From contig SSNU01000247.1 in the NCBI GenBank assembly GCA_012064415.1, forward strand, positions 1,550,629 through 1,614,628: DNA of 64,000 bases, written 5' to 3'. Positions within the stretch are counted from its first letter, which is position 1. Every line of letters starts with the position of its first letter. Made by a program: the position numbers and the translations under genes. This document shows positions 12,163 to 25,262 of this stretch, in pieces. Source of the DNA: Gyrodactylus bullatarudis. Taxonomy: Eukaryota; Platyhelminthes; Monogenea; Gyrodactylidea; Gyrodactylidae. The notes below the pieces were generated by a model, which did no database searches, was not told the DNA's origin, and saw nothing but the letters and a program-made list of their open reading frames with translations.

Positions 12163-12850
12163 CCCTTTCGATACCAAAGGTCATATAGATGACCTCAATG
12201 TTCAAACTGACTTTTTCCAATGATTTTGAAACATTTTTTCATGATTATTTTTTGATAGTATGTCACAAACTATCTTAGTTTGCTATCATGCTACACTTTT
12301 GCTAGCCAGGCATAATAATGCCATAGATATTTGAGCTTTTACCGAAGGAAGTAGAATTCCTTAATTCATGATTCTTCTCGATCGAAATTATTAAACTGAT
12401 CAATGTTCAGTGATAATAATAATTCTGTAGTAGCTAAATAGTTAAATTCAAAACAAGGCATATTTTTAATTCATGAAATCAATGAGCAGTTCCATCAATA
12501 GTCTCGTGAAAATGGGGCAATTTTCAACCCCATTTTTACCTTAGATCTTCAATATCTAGGTTAATTTGTAATAAGATCGAATGAAATTTAAAAAATATCC
12601 TTTTTGACATTAATTGAGTCTTTGAAACAATTAACTTTCAAATAAATCCCTTCATTGGCAAAGTTTCACTCTAAATTACTCACCAATAGATGGGAATTCC
12701 AATATAAATCAGACCCTGATGAAATTATGTGTAAGAAAAAATTTTCATAAAATTTTGTTCTAGTAAATGTTTTTTATCATTACATTTTAGGTGATTCTGA
12801 GAGAAAATTAAGGCTGAAACTTTATTCGTTCAGCTATGGTATCGAAAGGC
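12163..12850. mobile_element. piggyBac-like non-autonomous element (MITE), copy 1
   Basis: The unit is flanked by TTAA at 12,159-12,162 and 12,851-12,854. It begins with ccctttcgatacca and ends with tggtatcgaaaggc, so the terminal inverted repeats match except for the last base. TTAA target sites with CCC-starting ends are the hallmark of piggyBac transposons. No transposase ORF is present, so this 688-bp unit would be moved in trans. A second, inverted and truncated copy sits inside a URB1 intron at 34,025-34,560. Confidence 0.75.
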
Positions 12851-13848
12851 TTAAGATGAATCATTCAAAAGATTTTGATGGCCCTGCTTGATTTAGTTCA
12901 CAAGAATTTGCCTTTTTAAAAATATCTCTCTCAATAAAGTCTATCCCTGCATAGATGTTTGGATTGGTTCTTCTATGAGAAGAAAAAATTATTCTTATTA
13001 TTACTTGAGCTAAGGTTCTGGAAAAAGGTTGAGGAGAAAGTGCTATCTACGTTTAGTGTAAATTCAAAATTTCATCAAATTTGACCAAAAACTAATTCAT
13101 CTTCGGCCCTAAAATCTCTCAAATCTCAAATAAATTTATTATATTTTCATTATAATACTCATGAGTAAGCCATTGAATTTATTTTGTGCGTCGGGTTTTT
13201 TCCAGTCATACATTTTTTAGAGAGTTTAGTGTACATGGGAATGAAATTACTTTGATTATTTCCTTGAAGAAATAAAAAATGGAAAAATCAACTACTATTT
13301 CATCAAATACCTTTTAGAAGTTTATCTAGATGTTGATGTAGGCGGTGGGGGGGGGCACACACGACAAACTTCAAAGAAGAAGTAATAAAAGCATTAAGGG
13401 CTGTCTACACACATTCAAGGCATATTCTAGCTAATGGGGATGAAAACATTAAGGGAGTTATTTTATTTCTTGCAAAAAGAGATGATTATGAATGATTGAT
13501 AATTAAACTGATAATGTGATTGTCTTATTGCCTTGAACTGTATTCTTTCAAAAAAAAGAAATGTTCGAATTGAATTATTTTGAGCCAACATTAAAAGTGC
13601 AAAATCGAAACTATCGAATTAATCATGTCTTGTATTTCTTGAAAGTAAGCAAGTCTTCAATTAGATGATCAAGGGGTGAATTATTTTTGCTTAGCCTCTT
13701 TGTGGCGAAACAAAGGTTTTTTAAGAATAATGCAAGAGGTACCCAATTCCAGCAATATGCTCTGAGTATGCGTGATAAAAATGTTAACTAGAAATAATGA
13801 AAAGTTGACAACAGTCGATCATCAACAAATTCTAGTTCAATTACAGAA

Positions 13849-14094
13849 ATGGAAAAATGTGAAACAAACGAGAAGTCGAAAGTAGTCGATAATCGAATTA
13901 TAAGCCAACCTTCAATTAGTGACAAAAGAAGAGGAAAAGGCCGCCCAACAACGAGAGGAAAACGAAAAAGACTGAGTGATCAGTTACATATCAATGATAT
14001 GATATCATTCCTTTCATCAAAAGACAGAAACAATTATCAGATTGAGCACAGTAATGATTTCAATTTAGTTCCCATTCCCCCTCCCCTTACCTGA
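13849..14094 (+). CDS. Small basic AT-hook-like protein, repeat-associated
   Basis: ATG-started ORF of 81 codons, of unrecognised family. The N-terminal third reads EKSKVVDNRIISQPSIS. A strongly basic centre follows with KGRPTTRGKRKR, which resembles an AT-hook (GRP core) and would serve as a nuclear signal. The N-terminal segment is closely matched by the minus-strand ORF at 61,221-61,409, which lies inside an inverted-repeat element. About 65 bp after the stop, a stretch at about 14,158-14,206 (accggag, then acccggcgaaatataaa) is also shared with the 3' flank of that second copy. The ORF is therefore probably part of a mobile or repeated unit, not a single-copy host gene. Its start could be the end of a longer protein with an upstream intron, so the true extent is uncertain. 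Confidence 0.45.
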   Translation: MEKCETNEKSKVVDNRIISQPSISDKRRGKGRPTTRGKRKRLSDQLHINDMISFLSSKDRNNYQIEHSNDFNLVPIPPPLT

Positions 14095-14104
14095 AGAAGT
14101 CCAA

Positions 14105-14315
14105 GCATCAAAATCAAGGGCTCAAAATATTGCATTGTAATAATATTTAAATGTTAACCGGAGCAGAGTCTGAAGAGACCCGGCGAAATATAAAGTTTAT
14201 CACTAAAATATACGCTAGTTGTTCTCTAACCTTCCTTTTAGAGTTTAGAAACCAACAATGGTATTCTTGATGAAGTTCGACAATATTATCGTTCAAAAAA
14301 ATGCTTCAGTTTCAC
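14105..14315 (+). repeat. Dispersed repeat shared with 26,385-26,560
   Basis: Two blocks match the later region: a gctcaaaatattgcattgta-like block, and a block containing tgttctct, tttagagtttagaa and gacaatattatcgtt. Order and orientation agree in both places. It follows directly after the AT-hook-like ORF here, whereas the copy at 26.4 kb follows a different open frame. Confidence 0.5.
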
Positions 14316-17300
14316 ATTCCTGTCATAAGGATCCCTAAAACCTAAATCAAGAATAAGGAAATATTAAAATTGGAAATTTCATATACCTAAATACAAAGGT
14401 ATATTTTTTATGCGATCAAAGAATCGGTTCAAAATCATAAAAGCCCATTATAGAATTTATATAGTCATGAGACTTGGGCAAAACAATATTTCCCCTTTCA
14501 ACATTGACAATACAGTTTTTCAATCGATATTGTTTTTCCTTACAGCCTACATTGTTAATTTTTTCCCAAAGTGTTTATTACATGTTATATTTAGGAATAT
14601 TTTTTTAGGAAAAAAACCATATGATATATAGTTTATTGAGGGTAAATCGATACAGGTACTGCATACTATACACTGTATATGTTATAACCAATGTGTACAC
14701 TTTGATCAGTGTATGCAATGTTAAACAATCTATACACAGGGCACAAAAAAGAACTATTTATATACTCGGTGTACACATTTTTCAAGGTATAAAATTTGTT
14801 GATTAGGCCTAATGAGCAATGAGGAAACTCTGTGACTTTAACATAGTTAAGAGAATGAATTTTCAATTATTTCTTCACAGAGTTCTTCATTGTTTATTAT
14901 TGCAAGTTGAATTTATTATGGGTTAATTCCAAAAATCACACCAAGAAAATATTTTTTTTCATAAATCACCCCAAAAATATCTGGCAGAGAAAAGGATAGG
15001 ATAAGAACTCTTGGAACGGATTTTGAGTTGTTCTTCTCTTTTCAGCCTTAAAATTTTTTATTCACACTCAAGGCTATTTTAGGCTGAACAAAATGTATCA
15101 GATATTTGAAAAAAAATTCAAATCCTATCAACTGGAAGTATTTTTAACTGACATACTTTTTAACACAAATTTGATATGTTTTTATGTTAGGGAAAAGGTT
15201 TCAATTATATTGTACCTTTAGACTTGAGGGAATGTAACCCATTGGTCGTACGCTAGGTTTATATCTTTATGGGCGATAAGGAAACTAGAATCTCTTTATT
15301 GAATACGTTGTTCAGTGTTTAGTTCAACTATTGAACAAGGATTTCAAGGATAAAAAGTTGGAATACCTTAAGTAATCTTTTACCAGATGACAAATCCATT
15401 ATATTTTACAGGTTCTGGTTCATATAAATTTAACCAATTTTTACAGAGTAAAACTAATGATCAAGAAATCAGCCTCTCATTGTGAAATCAATAAAAATTC
15501 CCGGCTCTTAGATAAGGAACTGGCGTGAGAGGATAGTCAGAAAAGAGAAAAAATGAAGGCAAGGCAATCTTTTCAAATTCTAGCGATTGGCATTTCTAGC
15601 TAGAAGAAGGAGATCGGCTTAAAACGAGAATAATTGTAAACAAAGCTGGTAAAAGTATGTCAAAGGAATACTTTTCCTTCTTTGATAAAGAACATAGCAG
15701 ACAAGATATTTGATATGTTTGACTGACAATACGATATAATTTAGGGAACCTTTTCTAATCTGTACTTTTTCGTTTACACTATGGGTGTATTTTTTAGACA
15801 TTCGAAAGGAAAATTATTCGGGTGTGCTCAGATTTATCAGCTCGAGTGTCATGAAGTAAATTAAACCAACATTGTCACTATCGTTTGCGTCCTGTTAAAA
15901 ATAACTCTAGAATAACAAACGATACTATTTATTCAAATAATCTAGGGGAAATAATTCTTAAAAGTTATCCTTCTATATACTGAGTTTAAAATATTTAGAG
16001 TAGCTTTCTATAGAATAACAAAACTCCCATGAGTAATTTTCGTATGCTAATCCGTCTGCCATCAAGAGTTGGAGAAATTTTCACAATTGCTTTTTTCCAG
16101 TTCCCGTGTACTCAAATAGAATGGGGGGAAGAGGGTGCAGATAATTATATACATTACGAATGCAAGAGACTGAAGCAGAAGAACTGAATGGTTCAGGAAA
16201 GCAATCAGATTGTTACTTTTTTCGAGGGGAACTGACGAACCTTTAATTATTTCTTGGTTCAAGAAACGTCTCATCTATACATCTACCCTAGAATGAAATG
16301 TCTTTTACATTGAAATTATTACAGCCTGAGTTGTGTACTTGTAAGTGAGGTTAATTCTATTTATGGAACTAGAAAACAAATACTAATTGGATTCTGTCGG
16401 GTGAATTAAAGAATCCCATGTTGTAGAACAGATTTTTAGTATGAGTATTGTTAGTTCAAATGTTATTTCAACTTTTGTCATTTTCAAACTACTGATGAAC
16501 CTTTGAGATGATGTTTACATTTGGCGAAAATGTGAATTAATGTTGCTACATCTCTAATGATGCAGCCTTTAATTCAATTTCTATTGCCATCTATCTGAGA
16601 GTAAAGGAAAGGAAATTTCTGCTCAATTGACTCGTTCCTTGAGATGATAGACTTTCTTGTTGAATTGCTTGAAGAAAGAAAGGAAAATGTATTTTGGGTA
16701 AACATATAAAGCTTTCACAAAAGTAAACTATTCTTCTGTTCCAGATGATCATTCTCTCGTATCTTGAGGTATTATAAAATTATTAAAATTTTAGATATCA
16801 ATTAGAACTTGTTATAGATCAAAATGGAAATTTGGCGCCTAGTCATTAATTTTAAAATGTGTAATTTACTTAATGGCAGAAGTTATATAGAATCATAAAT
16901 TCAGAACTTCATATCAACCGACCTTGTGATATATAACCCGTTTCAAAAAGATGTATGGCTAATTTATTGAAAAATTCGTATTACATCGGATCTGTTTACA
17001 AGGGTTTAGTCGTTAAACATTAATCTGAATGAATTTTTGCACTCAAGTTGATAAAAACTAAAATTTTAGATCCTCTTCTAATATGAAAATATTTTTCCTT
17101 CAATTCTGAATGATGAATAAACTCTGGGAAAGCAAACTTTCCTAAAGAAATCAAAGCTGATTATTGGCAGATGGACAGAGGAAAACGAGGTAAGAACCAT
17201 CATCAACTTGTTTGTCTACAATTTGATTTTGTCGATTATTCAAGATAGGAGAAAAAATTCGACAGAAATAAGTGAGGATTAGACAGAAGGGGGGTGAGAA

Positions 17301-19874
17301 ATAGATGGGAGAGCCTTTTTTATTGCCGGGAATATATATTGTAGCGATTATAATTATGTTTAGGCTTTATGTGGGTAATATATACATGTTTGCCTAATGG
17401 AAATATAGATTTTCAATGATAAATTGGTTGTGAATTTTTTTGCAGCATTTCTTACAAACTTGTTTTTACTGTAATAGACACTATAATAGGATCGTATAGT
17501 AGAAAAAGAGTCTAGCATAGCTCGATGTTGAATTTAATTGTAGTTAAAATAAATGACTGAGTGGTACTTTATAATTTAGTCATTTGAGGTAAAGAAAATA
17601 GAAAAGAGGCATTCGGCTTATTATTCCCGAGAACAAAATATTAGCAATCTTCCCTCTTAGACTAACCTAATATTTTTTCAATCAAAATACAAGCAATGAG
17701 GAATTCGAGATAGCGTATAAATTCTGATCAATGGTATAGATAACGTTAAGAAATAATGAATAAATTTATGGGTTCTATGGAAGAATGAAAATTGATCATT
17801 CTCAAAAATTCATTTAATCTCTAATCGGATATAACATTCTTAAACGTCAAAGATGTTTCCTTACAAAAATAATTTTTGCTATTCAAAATCGAATGCTATT
17901 TATTTTACTTTATTCTGGGCTGTCCTTGTCAGATGGATGGTAACATGAAAAAAAATCATATCTTTTATATCTTAATAAGGGTCTGATCTGAGAGCTTTTC
18001 ATTGGTTCAACAAAAATTTTAACCTTGGGTTATTATTTCAACATTATTCATTCCATTATTAAGTGGCTGATCACACGTTAAGACGCAATATTCTGCCCCA
18101 CTCAACTGAATTATAATATATGTACAATTCTTAAAAAACAAAGGGTCTTATTGAGAGCTCATTATATGGGTATGATAAGTTTATCTGAGAAATCTTCAAA
18201 AATCATTTTAAAAAATATTGTAGATCTAGTCTAAAAGGAAATCATGTATCGAGAAAGACTTAATTTTTGTTCAAATTTTAATCTACACTACTTGACACAT
18301 GAAAAAAAACCCTACTATTGTATGGGCATGGGAAAAACGAATAAATCAACGTTTCCCAGTTCCATTGATTTGTTTGGGGGGTGAGAAGAAAATGAAATTT
18401 GATTTTTTTACGCCAATTGTCTTTTTAGAATTACTAAAAACTAGTAGGGAGGGTAGATAAGGTATTATTTCTCGTATTATTATTATTACATGTCTGTAAT
18501 ATGTCCGACATTGGTTAGAAATGCTGAAAACGTTTCAATGGATTATTCCTGATTATCATGTAGTGTCTAAGTCTTGAGATTCAAAAAACTAAGAGTAATA
18601 AGTCAAAATTCTCATCCCAACAGATTCAGGTGTTTATCCCCAACTACAACTATTAACCCATTGGTTTATTTCTATCAAATCATACCATTTTAGTAACTAA
18701 TTAAAAACTCAGAAAATACTTCGACCACCAAAAAAAGACTTAATTTTTGATCGATAACTCGTAAACTCCTAAAAATAATCTGTGTAAACTGACCAAAATA
18801 GTTTCTTGAGAAAAAAACTATCTTGAGAATAGTTTCTAGGCTAAAAAATGAGAGGGCATGTCTTTTAAAATTAATTTTTGTCCATATATGAGATCAACAG
18901 TGTCATTTAGCATTATATAATTGAGAAAAAAAAAGAAAAGAACCACACAGAAAATATGTTGAAAAATGGAAGAAGAGAGATTAAATCTATTTCATCCCTG
19001 GTAGATCTGTCAGTCAACTGGTAATGGGCATAAATTTGAAATGAATGAAAAATCTTGATTACATCTACAGGTCATTAAAGATATAGTTGGTAATATGAAT
19101 CATCTCGAAAGTAAATATGCAAGACTCACTCAATGTTCCAATGACGATTAATGAAGCCAACAAGAGGTGAGACAATTGTCTAACTGGTACAGTAATTATG
19201 CTGTAATTCTTTTCAAGAATTTTTGCCAAAACATCATAGTCTTTCTTCATGATGATCCTATCTGTATTTCAATCTATTTCTAAGTCATTAAATCGGGGTC
19301 TCATTAAGAGTGATAATGATTTTGGTGTAGATAATTCCTCTGGTTGAAATTAATGTTTGTCGAGTGTAATCACATTGCACAGGATTTCTTGGTAAAATTA
19401 AATTTTCACTATTCTTCTTTCTGATTGGCTCATCTCCTCGGTTAATAAACAAGAATCATTGGTAAACTTGAAAAGGGGGAAAACAGAGAGAGAGAAAACT
19501 AAAATAAAATTAGTTTAAGTGAATGTTAATGCTGGAAAATAAATATCTATTACCTTTTTATCGAGATTGCCTGTAGGGAGATTATAATTTCAACAAATTA
19601 AAAAATATACATTGAATAATCTTTCGTAATAATAGAATTTCATTTTCAATCATGCTGCAGATACAAGAGATTCAATGGTTCATCCAAGTTTCAAGAAATA
19701 GTTTATCTGAACTTTGTTGGTGAATATTTTTCTGGTAGAAATTAAATCGTTAAAAAAACCAAGACTTAAAGTGAAAAATTCAATCAATTGGCTGGGTGAA
19801 AAACTATATTATTATATCATATGAGTAGTATGTTTGAAAAACAATAAAAATATCTGAGATTTTGAATGTACCTT
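14316..19874. other. Gene-free stretch of about 5.5 kb
   Basis: No supported gene. A cluster of tgtaca/gtatac-type words lies at 14,655-14,790. The remainder consists of short AT-rich frames without protein-like composition. A single family A terminal-like sequence (cagaacttcatatcaacc) is visible near 16,900-16,920, probably a solitary end. Confidence 0.4.
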
Positions 19875-20168
19875 TTAATAAACCTTTTCGAATGGAGCAA
19901 TGGGGCGGGAAGATTTTTCCACAAGAATCTTTTCAATGTGACGTCCTGGTATGATTGCCATATTCAGGAAACGAGTAGAGTTCTCGTCGGGCTCTACATC
20001 ACCAACATATTCTGTACATTCTCCGAGAATAATATTTGCATCTTGATCTGTACAAAGAAAGATTCCTTTATAAAATCTCTTGTCTTTGATATGCACTTCG
20101 AGATTCTTGTCAGTTAAATCTTCAAGATACTGGAGAGACGAACTAACTTTACTTTCAATTGAATTCAT
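19875..20168 (-). CDS. NAA38: NatC auxiliary subunit NAA38 (LSMD1-type LSM protein)
   Basis: An intronless 97-aa ORF runs from ATG at 20,168. It is a single LSM domain: a helix with SSSLQYLEDL, then the Sm1-like strand FYKGIFLCTDQDANIILG (about residues 32-49), then the Sm2-like NMAIIPGRHIEKI (about 69-81). The FLCTD-D-NVILG and AM-PGHHI words are characteristic of NAA38/LSMD1, as opposed to spliceosomal LSM proteins. The family member is an auxiliary subunit of the cytosolic N-terminal acetyltransferase C with NAA30 and NAA35, and acetylates Met-hydrophobic N-termini. Its start lies 160 bp from the divergent start of the fucose-transporter gene, so the two probably share a promoter. It is shorter than human NAA38, lacking the extended N-terminus. 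Confidence 0.9.
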   Translation of the reverse strand: MNSIESKVSSSLQYLEDLTDKNLEVHIKDKRFYKGIFLCTDQDANIILGECTEYVGDVEPDENSTRFLNMAIIPGRHIEKILVEKSSRPIAPFEKVY

Positions 20169-20328
20169 TTGAATTTCACTAATTATTCGAAAATTGAATT
20201 CGCTCTAACAATTTCTCAACTAAATCCTGCTTGGTGTTTTAGTAAATGAACAGCGTATAAACATTTTGATTCAAATTTTTATTACTTAGTATTATTTTCA
20301 TATTACTGTATATTATACTGTAAATAAG
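20169..20328. promoter_or_regulatory. Probable bidirectional promoter NAA38 / SLC35C1-like
   Basis: Only 160 bp separate the two divergent ATGs. The interval is AT-rich and must hold both 5' leaders and both start sites. I see no strong TATA box near either start. Confidence 0.5.
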
Positions 20329-21365
20329 ATGTATAACCAGTATTTATTAATTTTTTATGTCGTATCTGCATACTGGGTCTCATCTATATCAACCGTTTTT
20401 ATCAATAAATGGTTATTAAGTCCTATTTTCTTGAAAGTGAATTCTAGTTTTTTACGTTATTGTCATTTAGCTCGACATTCCTTTTCTAACGACCTGGTTT
20501 CAGTCCCTAATATCCGTTTTATTCTGTCTTATCCTGTCAAAAACTAACAAATATCATAAATTCATGCATTATGACATTCAATTAAGAGCTGAAAAATTAA
20601 TGCAGATACTTCCTATATCAATTGTACTAGTGCTCATGATCACATTCAACAATTTGACGCTTAGAAATATTAATGTATCATTTTATTATGTATCTCGGTG
20701 CCTTACAACATTCTTCAATATAGTAACGTTTCTAATTAATAATTTCAATTCAGGGATTCTCTTTTATTTTATACCAAGAAAAGACTTCTAGGAAAGCCTT
20801 CATCTTGTGTCTTATTATAGGATTAGGCTACTTTCTCGGGTCTTTCAATGAATACCATGAACCGGAAACTAATTATATTGGATATGTATCTGGTATTTTA
20901 TCTTCAGCATTTGTAGCCCTCTATTCTATCGTAACCAAGAAAAACATATCTAAATTTCAAGACAATGTATTTTACATGACTTTTTATTCAAACTTGGTTG
21001 CCCTGTTCCTTTTTATGCCCGCTATACTGCTGTTTGACGATATAAGACCAATAGAGAGATTATCAAGAAAAGAGCTGTGAGTTGTTTAATTCTTACCCAG
21101 CAGATTTAATTTCGTATTCATGATGCTAGCAGGAGGAATATCAAGCTTTCTGATAGGTATATTCTCGTTATTACAAATCAAGTATACAAGCTCGCTGACT
21201 AGCAATATTTCAGGAACTTGCAAGTCGGCCTTTCAGACATTGATTGCTGTCTGGTATTTTGACGAGGAAAAGAGCTCGATTTGGTGGATAGGGAACGCTA
21301 TGGTAATCGTAGGTAGCGGACTTTATGCATACCAGAGAGAAAAAGACATAATGAAAAATAAATGA
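20329..21365 (+). CDS. SLC35C1: GDP-fucose transporter, SLC35C1-like (4 exons)
   Basis: Spliced model: 20,329-20,436; 20,471-20,722; 20,754-21,076; 21,101-21,365, giving 315 aa and closing in frame. The three introns are only 34, 31 and 24 nt and all are GT-AG; each contains a frame shift or stop, so they must be removed. The joined protein follows the SLC35C1 order: AYWVSSISTVFINKWLL near the N-terminus, then LDIPFLTTWFQS, MITFNNLTL, YYVSRCLTTFFNIGFSF, YSNLVALFLF, LQIKYTSSLTSNISGTCKSA and a final SIWWIGNAMVIVGSGLYAY. These are the hydrophobic segments of a ten-helix Golgi nucleotide-sugar transporter exchanging GDP-fucose for GMP. A related SLC35C2 identity is less likely. The stop is 43 bp from the convergent polyubiquitin stop, and AATAAA at 21,403-21,408 is the likely poly(A) signal. 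Confidence 0.88.
21077..21100 (+). other. 24-nt intron in the GDP-fucose transporter gene
   Basis: The interval starts with gtgagt and ends with acccag. Read through, it gives TGA and TAA in frame. Removed, it joins RKEL to RFNFVFMMLAGG, which matches the spacing of the family at this point. It is the shortest intron inferred in the window. Confidence 0.75.
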
Positions 21366-21408
21366 CGCTTTATTGTTATTAAACTATGCTTATTTTATTG
21401 AAAATAAA

Positions 21409-21927
<519 letters not shown>

Positions 21928-22519
21928 TCATATTCAACTACAATCTCAATGAAAATAGTATTATGTGCGTGTGTGTCTGTTCGTTTCTTTGTTCTGATTG
22001 GTCGATATTTTAAATACTTCTAAATTAACTATTTTTCTTCACATGATCTATGTTTGTGAAAAGAATAATCTAGAATGTTTATTGAAGCTTATTATATAAA
22101 ATCTTGAAAAATCTCTTAGATCTTTTTTTATCATGTTAATAATTGAAAAGATATCTTTTCTATGTGTATAGTCTTAAAAACAATAATTAATACTGAAAAA
22201 TCATTTCTTTTGCAGAATGATATTCCACAAGTAAAACACTTTTATTATCCCTGTTTATCTCATTGTAGTGATTTCCTAATTTTTATTTTTTGCAAACACA
22301 TGTGTTACACCAATGAAATTTTTCGTTTAGGGCATAAAAGTAAAGGGGAATATACCCTTAATAAATGATTCGTAGCTTTAAAAATGCTTTGCTATCAAGA
22401 TAGTTGAATTGCATAATGTGCAACCTGTAAACCAAACTTGAAATTAACCAATAGAAGTAGAGATAGATAGGCTTATATTAAACTGAATTCTCTTACCAAC
22501 ACGAGTAAAATAACAAGAC

Positions 22520-22741
22520 ATGGCAAATGCTGTTAACAGTATCATTTGGTTCTTGGTCCTAATTTTTATCGCATGGCCCGTTGCAGGATTTTTAGCTGGC
22601 ATATATATCCTTCTATTGCCATTTGGAGCTTGCTGCAGTCCGGTAAAGGGCATCAATGATACCTTGCTGAAATTAATTCAATGGCCTTTTAAATGTGCCG
22701 AGGGCATGGTTAGTGGTTCATCTTTTCAGTTTTCTCTGTAA
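22520..22741 (+). CDS. Small conserved-looking membrane protein
   Basis: ATG-started, intronless ORF of 73 aa. Residues about 5-37 are strongly hydrophobic (IIWFLVLIFIAWPVAGFLAGIYILLLPF would form one or two membrane segments) and are followed by a Cys pair (GACC). The second half is amphipathic, with WPFKCAEGMVSG. The order hydrophobic hairpin, PF-C, then L-K-x-QWP-xxCA-xMV reminds me of short uncharacterised membrane proteins found in insects and other invertebrates, but I cannot name a family with a known function. AATAAA at 22,810-22,815 supports a transcribed gene ending here. It is divergent from the polyubiquitin gene, 649 bp apart. Confidence 0.65.
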   Translation: MANAVNSIIWFLVLIFIAWPVAGFLAGIYILLLPFGACCSPVKGINDTLLKLIQWPFKCAEGMVSGSSFQFSL

Positions 22742-24535
22742 AGTTTGTACTTTGTCCAATTTTTGCTCCTGATTATATAAGAATTTATTGTACAATATCT
22801 GAAAATGTGAATAAAAAAATAATTCTATGTATACTATGCTGAAAATATTACTCTCTTTATTAAAATATTTGCGCGATAACAAGTAAGCTCATCACTTGAG
22901 TGAAAAACAAGAGATTTTGTAGACATTGCGACATTGATGACAAAAGATGGAGCGTTTCTCTCTAACCAATTTGAAAAGTACTCAGGCTCTGTTAGTTTTG
23001 ATTTCAAGCAAAACAATTGTAATGAAAAACAAATGCAGAAAACTCTTGAGGAGCCCTAGAAAATGGAAAGAAATAAATGATCAGATTGGCACATGTAGAT
23101 GAACCATAATTTGAGATCAAAGTTAACATATATATAACGATTTTTATATACGATTGTAAAGGAAGAGCAGTTTAGCCTGAGTATCTCTTTTCTTTCCTAA
23201 TTTCAATTTGACATTAGGTAAGCTCTTATAAAGGGATGTATTTGATTGAATTTTATCTAAAAGTATAAATATAGTAAATATTCAAAGATGGAGTAACGGA
23301 TTATCAAGAAGTAAGATAATCTCGGGGGATATTCTCAAGATTTTGAATTTTCCGCATTAAAAATTGACGAATCAAAGTCACTCACTACTACATATCTGAC
23401 TAGGTGGTCTTTTGCATTTTGTTTGGCATTAGAGAAGTTACTTTTCATTCAAACTGTGTAGCTTCCATTATATGAAACAAAAGTGTAAGACAAGATCAAG
23501 AAAACTTAATTTATTTAGTAGAATCTCGAGTTAAAAATAAAAGATATACAAATATGAATCTTGTTTATAGAGTACAATAAGGTTCAATAAAATAATTCGA
23601 GTTTATATCTGATGATGTTGGAACTAGCATATGTTGCGAATTTGCAAACCAGAGAGGGAGTAGATATCAATGTTGAATAAGGTAAGGTATGGGGACGGCG
23701 AGAGTTGTTTGCTTTGAATCGGGAGAGAAGTTGAGAAGGCAAGTCTGCGAGTCCAGAGAGGAAAAAGTTGAGCCTTTGCTAGCAGGCTATAGAAAGAGAA
23801 AGGGCCGAAATTAGACCGAAGAAATCTTTTTTGAATTTTCTCAAGTTCATCACTGACTTTGCGGGTTATATTAAAGATTTACTCACAAGCAGATTTTGAT
23901 TAGTATATTAATAATTATTATCCTACATTAGCCGAGTAGATTTCATTTGAATGTGATAATGTGCCAGGGATATATATGGGATGAAAAAGAACTAGACCTT
24001 GATGAAATTTGAGTAACATAGAAAAACAAAAACTCCATTGAAAATTAATTATACTCTAGCCTTGCAGAGGTAGAAATATTCAGCATATTAATGAATCCGT
24101 AGTAAGAATTCATTGAAAATCTAGTGGCAATTTGAAAAAATTACGTTTTTTAAACAAGAATGAAGCATTTTTGACATTTGCTTCAATGTAAAATGATGCT
24201 TGAAGTACTATCAGAAAATACAGGTTGAAAAATTGAATACTTGTAAATTATTTCAATCTATTGTATTTGCTTAGTCTAATTTATAGTCATAAAATTGAAC
24301 TTTGGGCTTGTCATCTATGGATAGACTGGACCCTTAGGAAGCTTCATTTTCTTATATATTTTACCTGGAAATTTTTTTAAAATTCAAATAGGAAACTTAA
24401 AGGACACACAGAGAATAATAAATGATGTGGAAATATTCAAGATAATTTTAATAAAAAATAATAAAAGTTTTGATGAATAAATGACATATAAGTGACACAT
24501 TTTTACTACTCATGTCTCAATAATCAATAAACACT

Positions 24536-24745
24536 TTATTACACAGTAGACTTCAAGACATTTCAGTATTGAGATAGGCAAGTACCATCTTCAGTTGATG
24601 AGACGCTTGTAACCTGAACTCTCTTCAAATTTACATCTACAAACCTAAGTACATTCATATTGGTCCTATTAGTTGAAATTTAAGCACCGAAACGTCTGGA
24701 AGAGGCTCCAATTACAATTTACTTTTACTAATGTTATGAATCAAA
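24536..24745. mobile_element. Retroelement 3'-end relics
   Basis: The first half (24,536-24,640) matches the relic at 11,270-11,360 in the same orientation; the second half (24,687-24,745) carries the adjoining block aaacgtctggaa...tttacttttactaatgtt in the opposite orientation. It looks like two fragments joined or rearranged. Confidence 0.45.
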
Positions 24746-25189
24746 ACAATCTTTGGCCTTGTTTAATGAACACATTTTTTCTCTCAAGGTATGTTTTCCA
24801 ACATCTTTAAACGAATAAAACTAAAAAGTTTGAATATCTTATCCTTGTGAAAAATAGTGCAAATTGATTTGAAAAATTTAATTTGAAAATAATAACTTCG
24901 TAGCTATTCAAAATAAAAAATTCTGTAAAAACACTTGAAGAAAGATGAAGAGAAGTATATCTGTACTTTGGTCAATTCCTAGTTGTAAGATGAAATAAAC
25001 ACATTTGTTTCAGACAAAGAATTAGATTCTTATTGGCAAGCTTATCTAGTGAATATTATGTATTGCTTAGATTGTGTAATTTGAAGGTTTTATGTAAAAC
25101 TGTGCTATGAACTAATAAAAAAATATAGATTGGGATAATTTTGGAGGGTTTTTCAAATGGGATGTACTGAGAATTTTAGATAAAATTGA

Positions 25190-25262
25190 AGAGAGTTTAC
25201 AAGCGTCTCATCCCGCTGAAGAAGGTACTTGACTACCTGAGTACTGAAAAGAGTAAAATACT
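25190..25262 (+). mobile_element. Retroelement 3'-end relic, plus-strand copy
   Basis: Reads YKRLIPLKKVLDYLSTE on the plus strand and shares its nucleotide words with the reverse complement of 11,290-11,350. It forms an inverted pair with 24,536-24,640. Confidence 0.45.

Noticed and set aside
20437..20470. Reading the SLC35C1-like gene as a pseudogene because its frames are broken
   Set aside because: All breaks disappear when three GT-AG microintrons are removed and the family motifs then align continuously.
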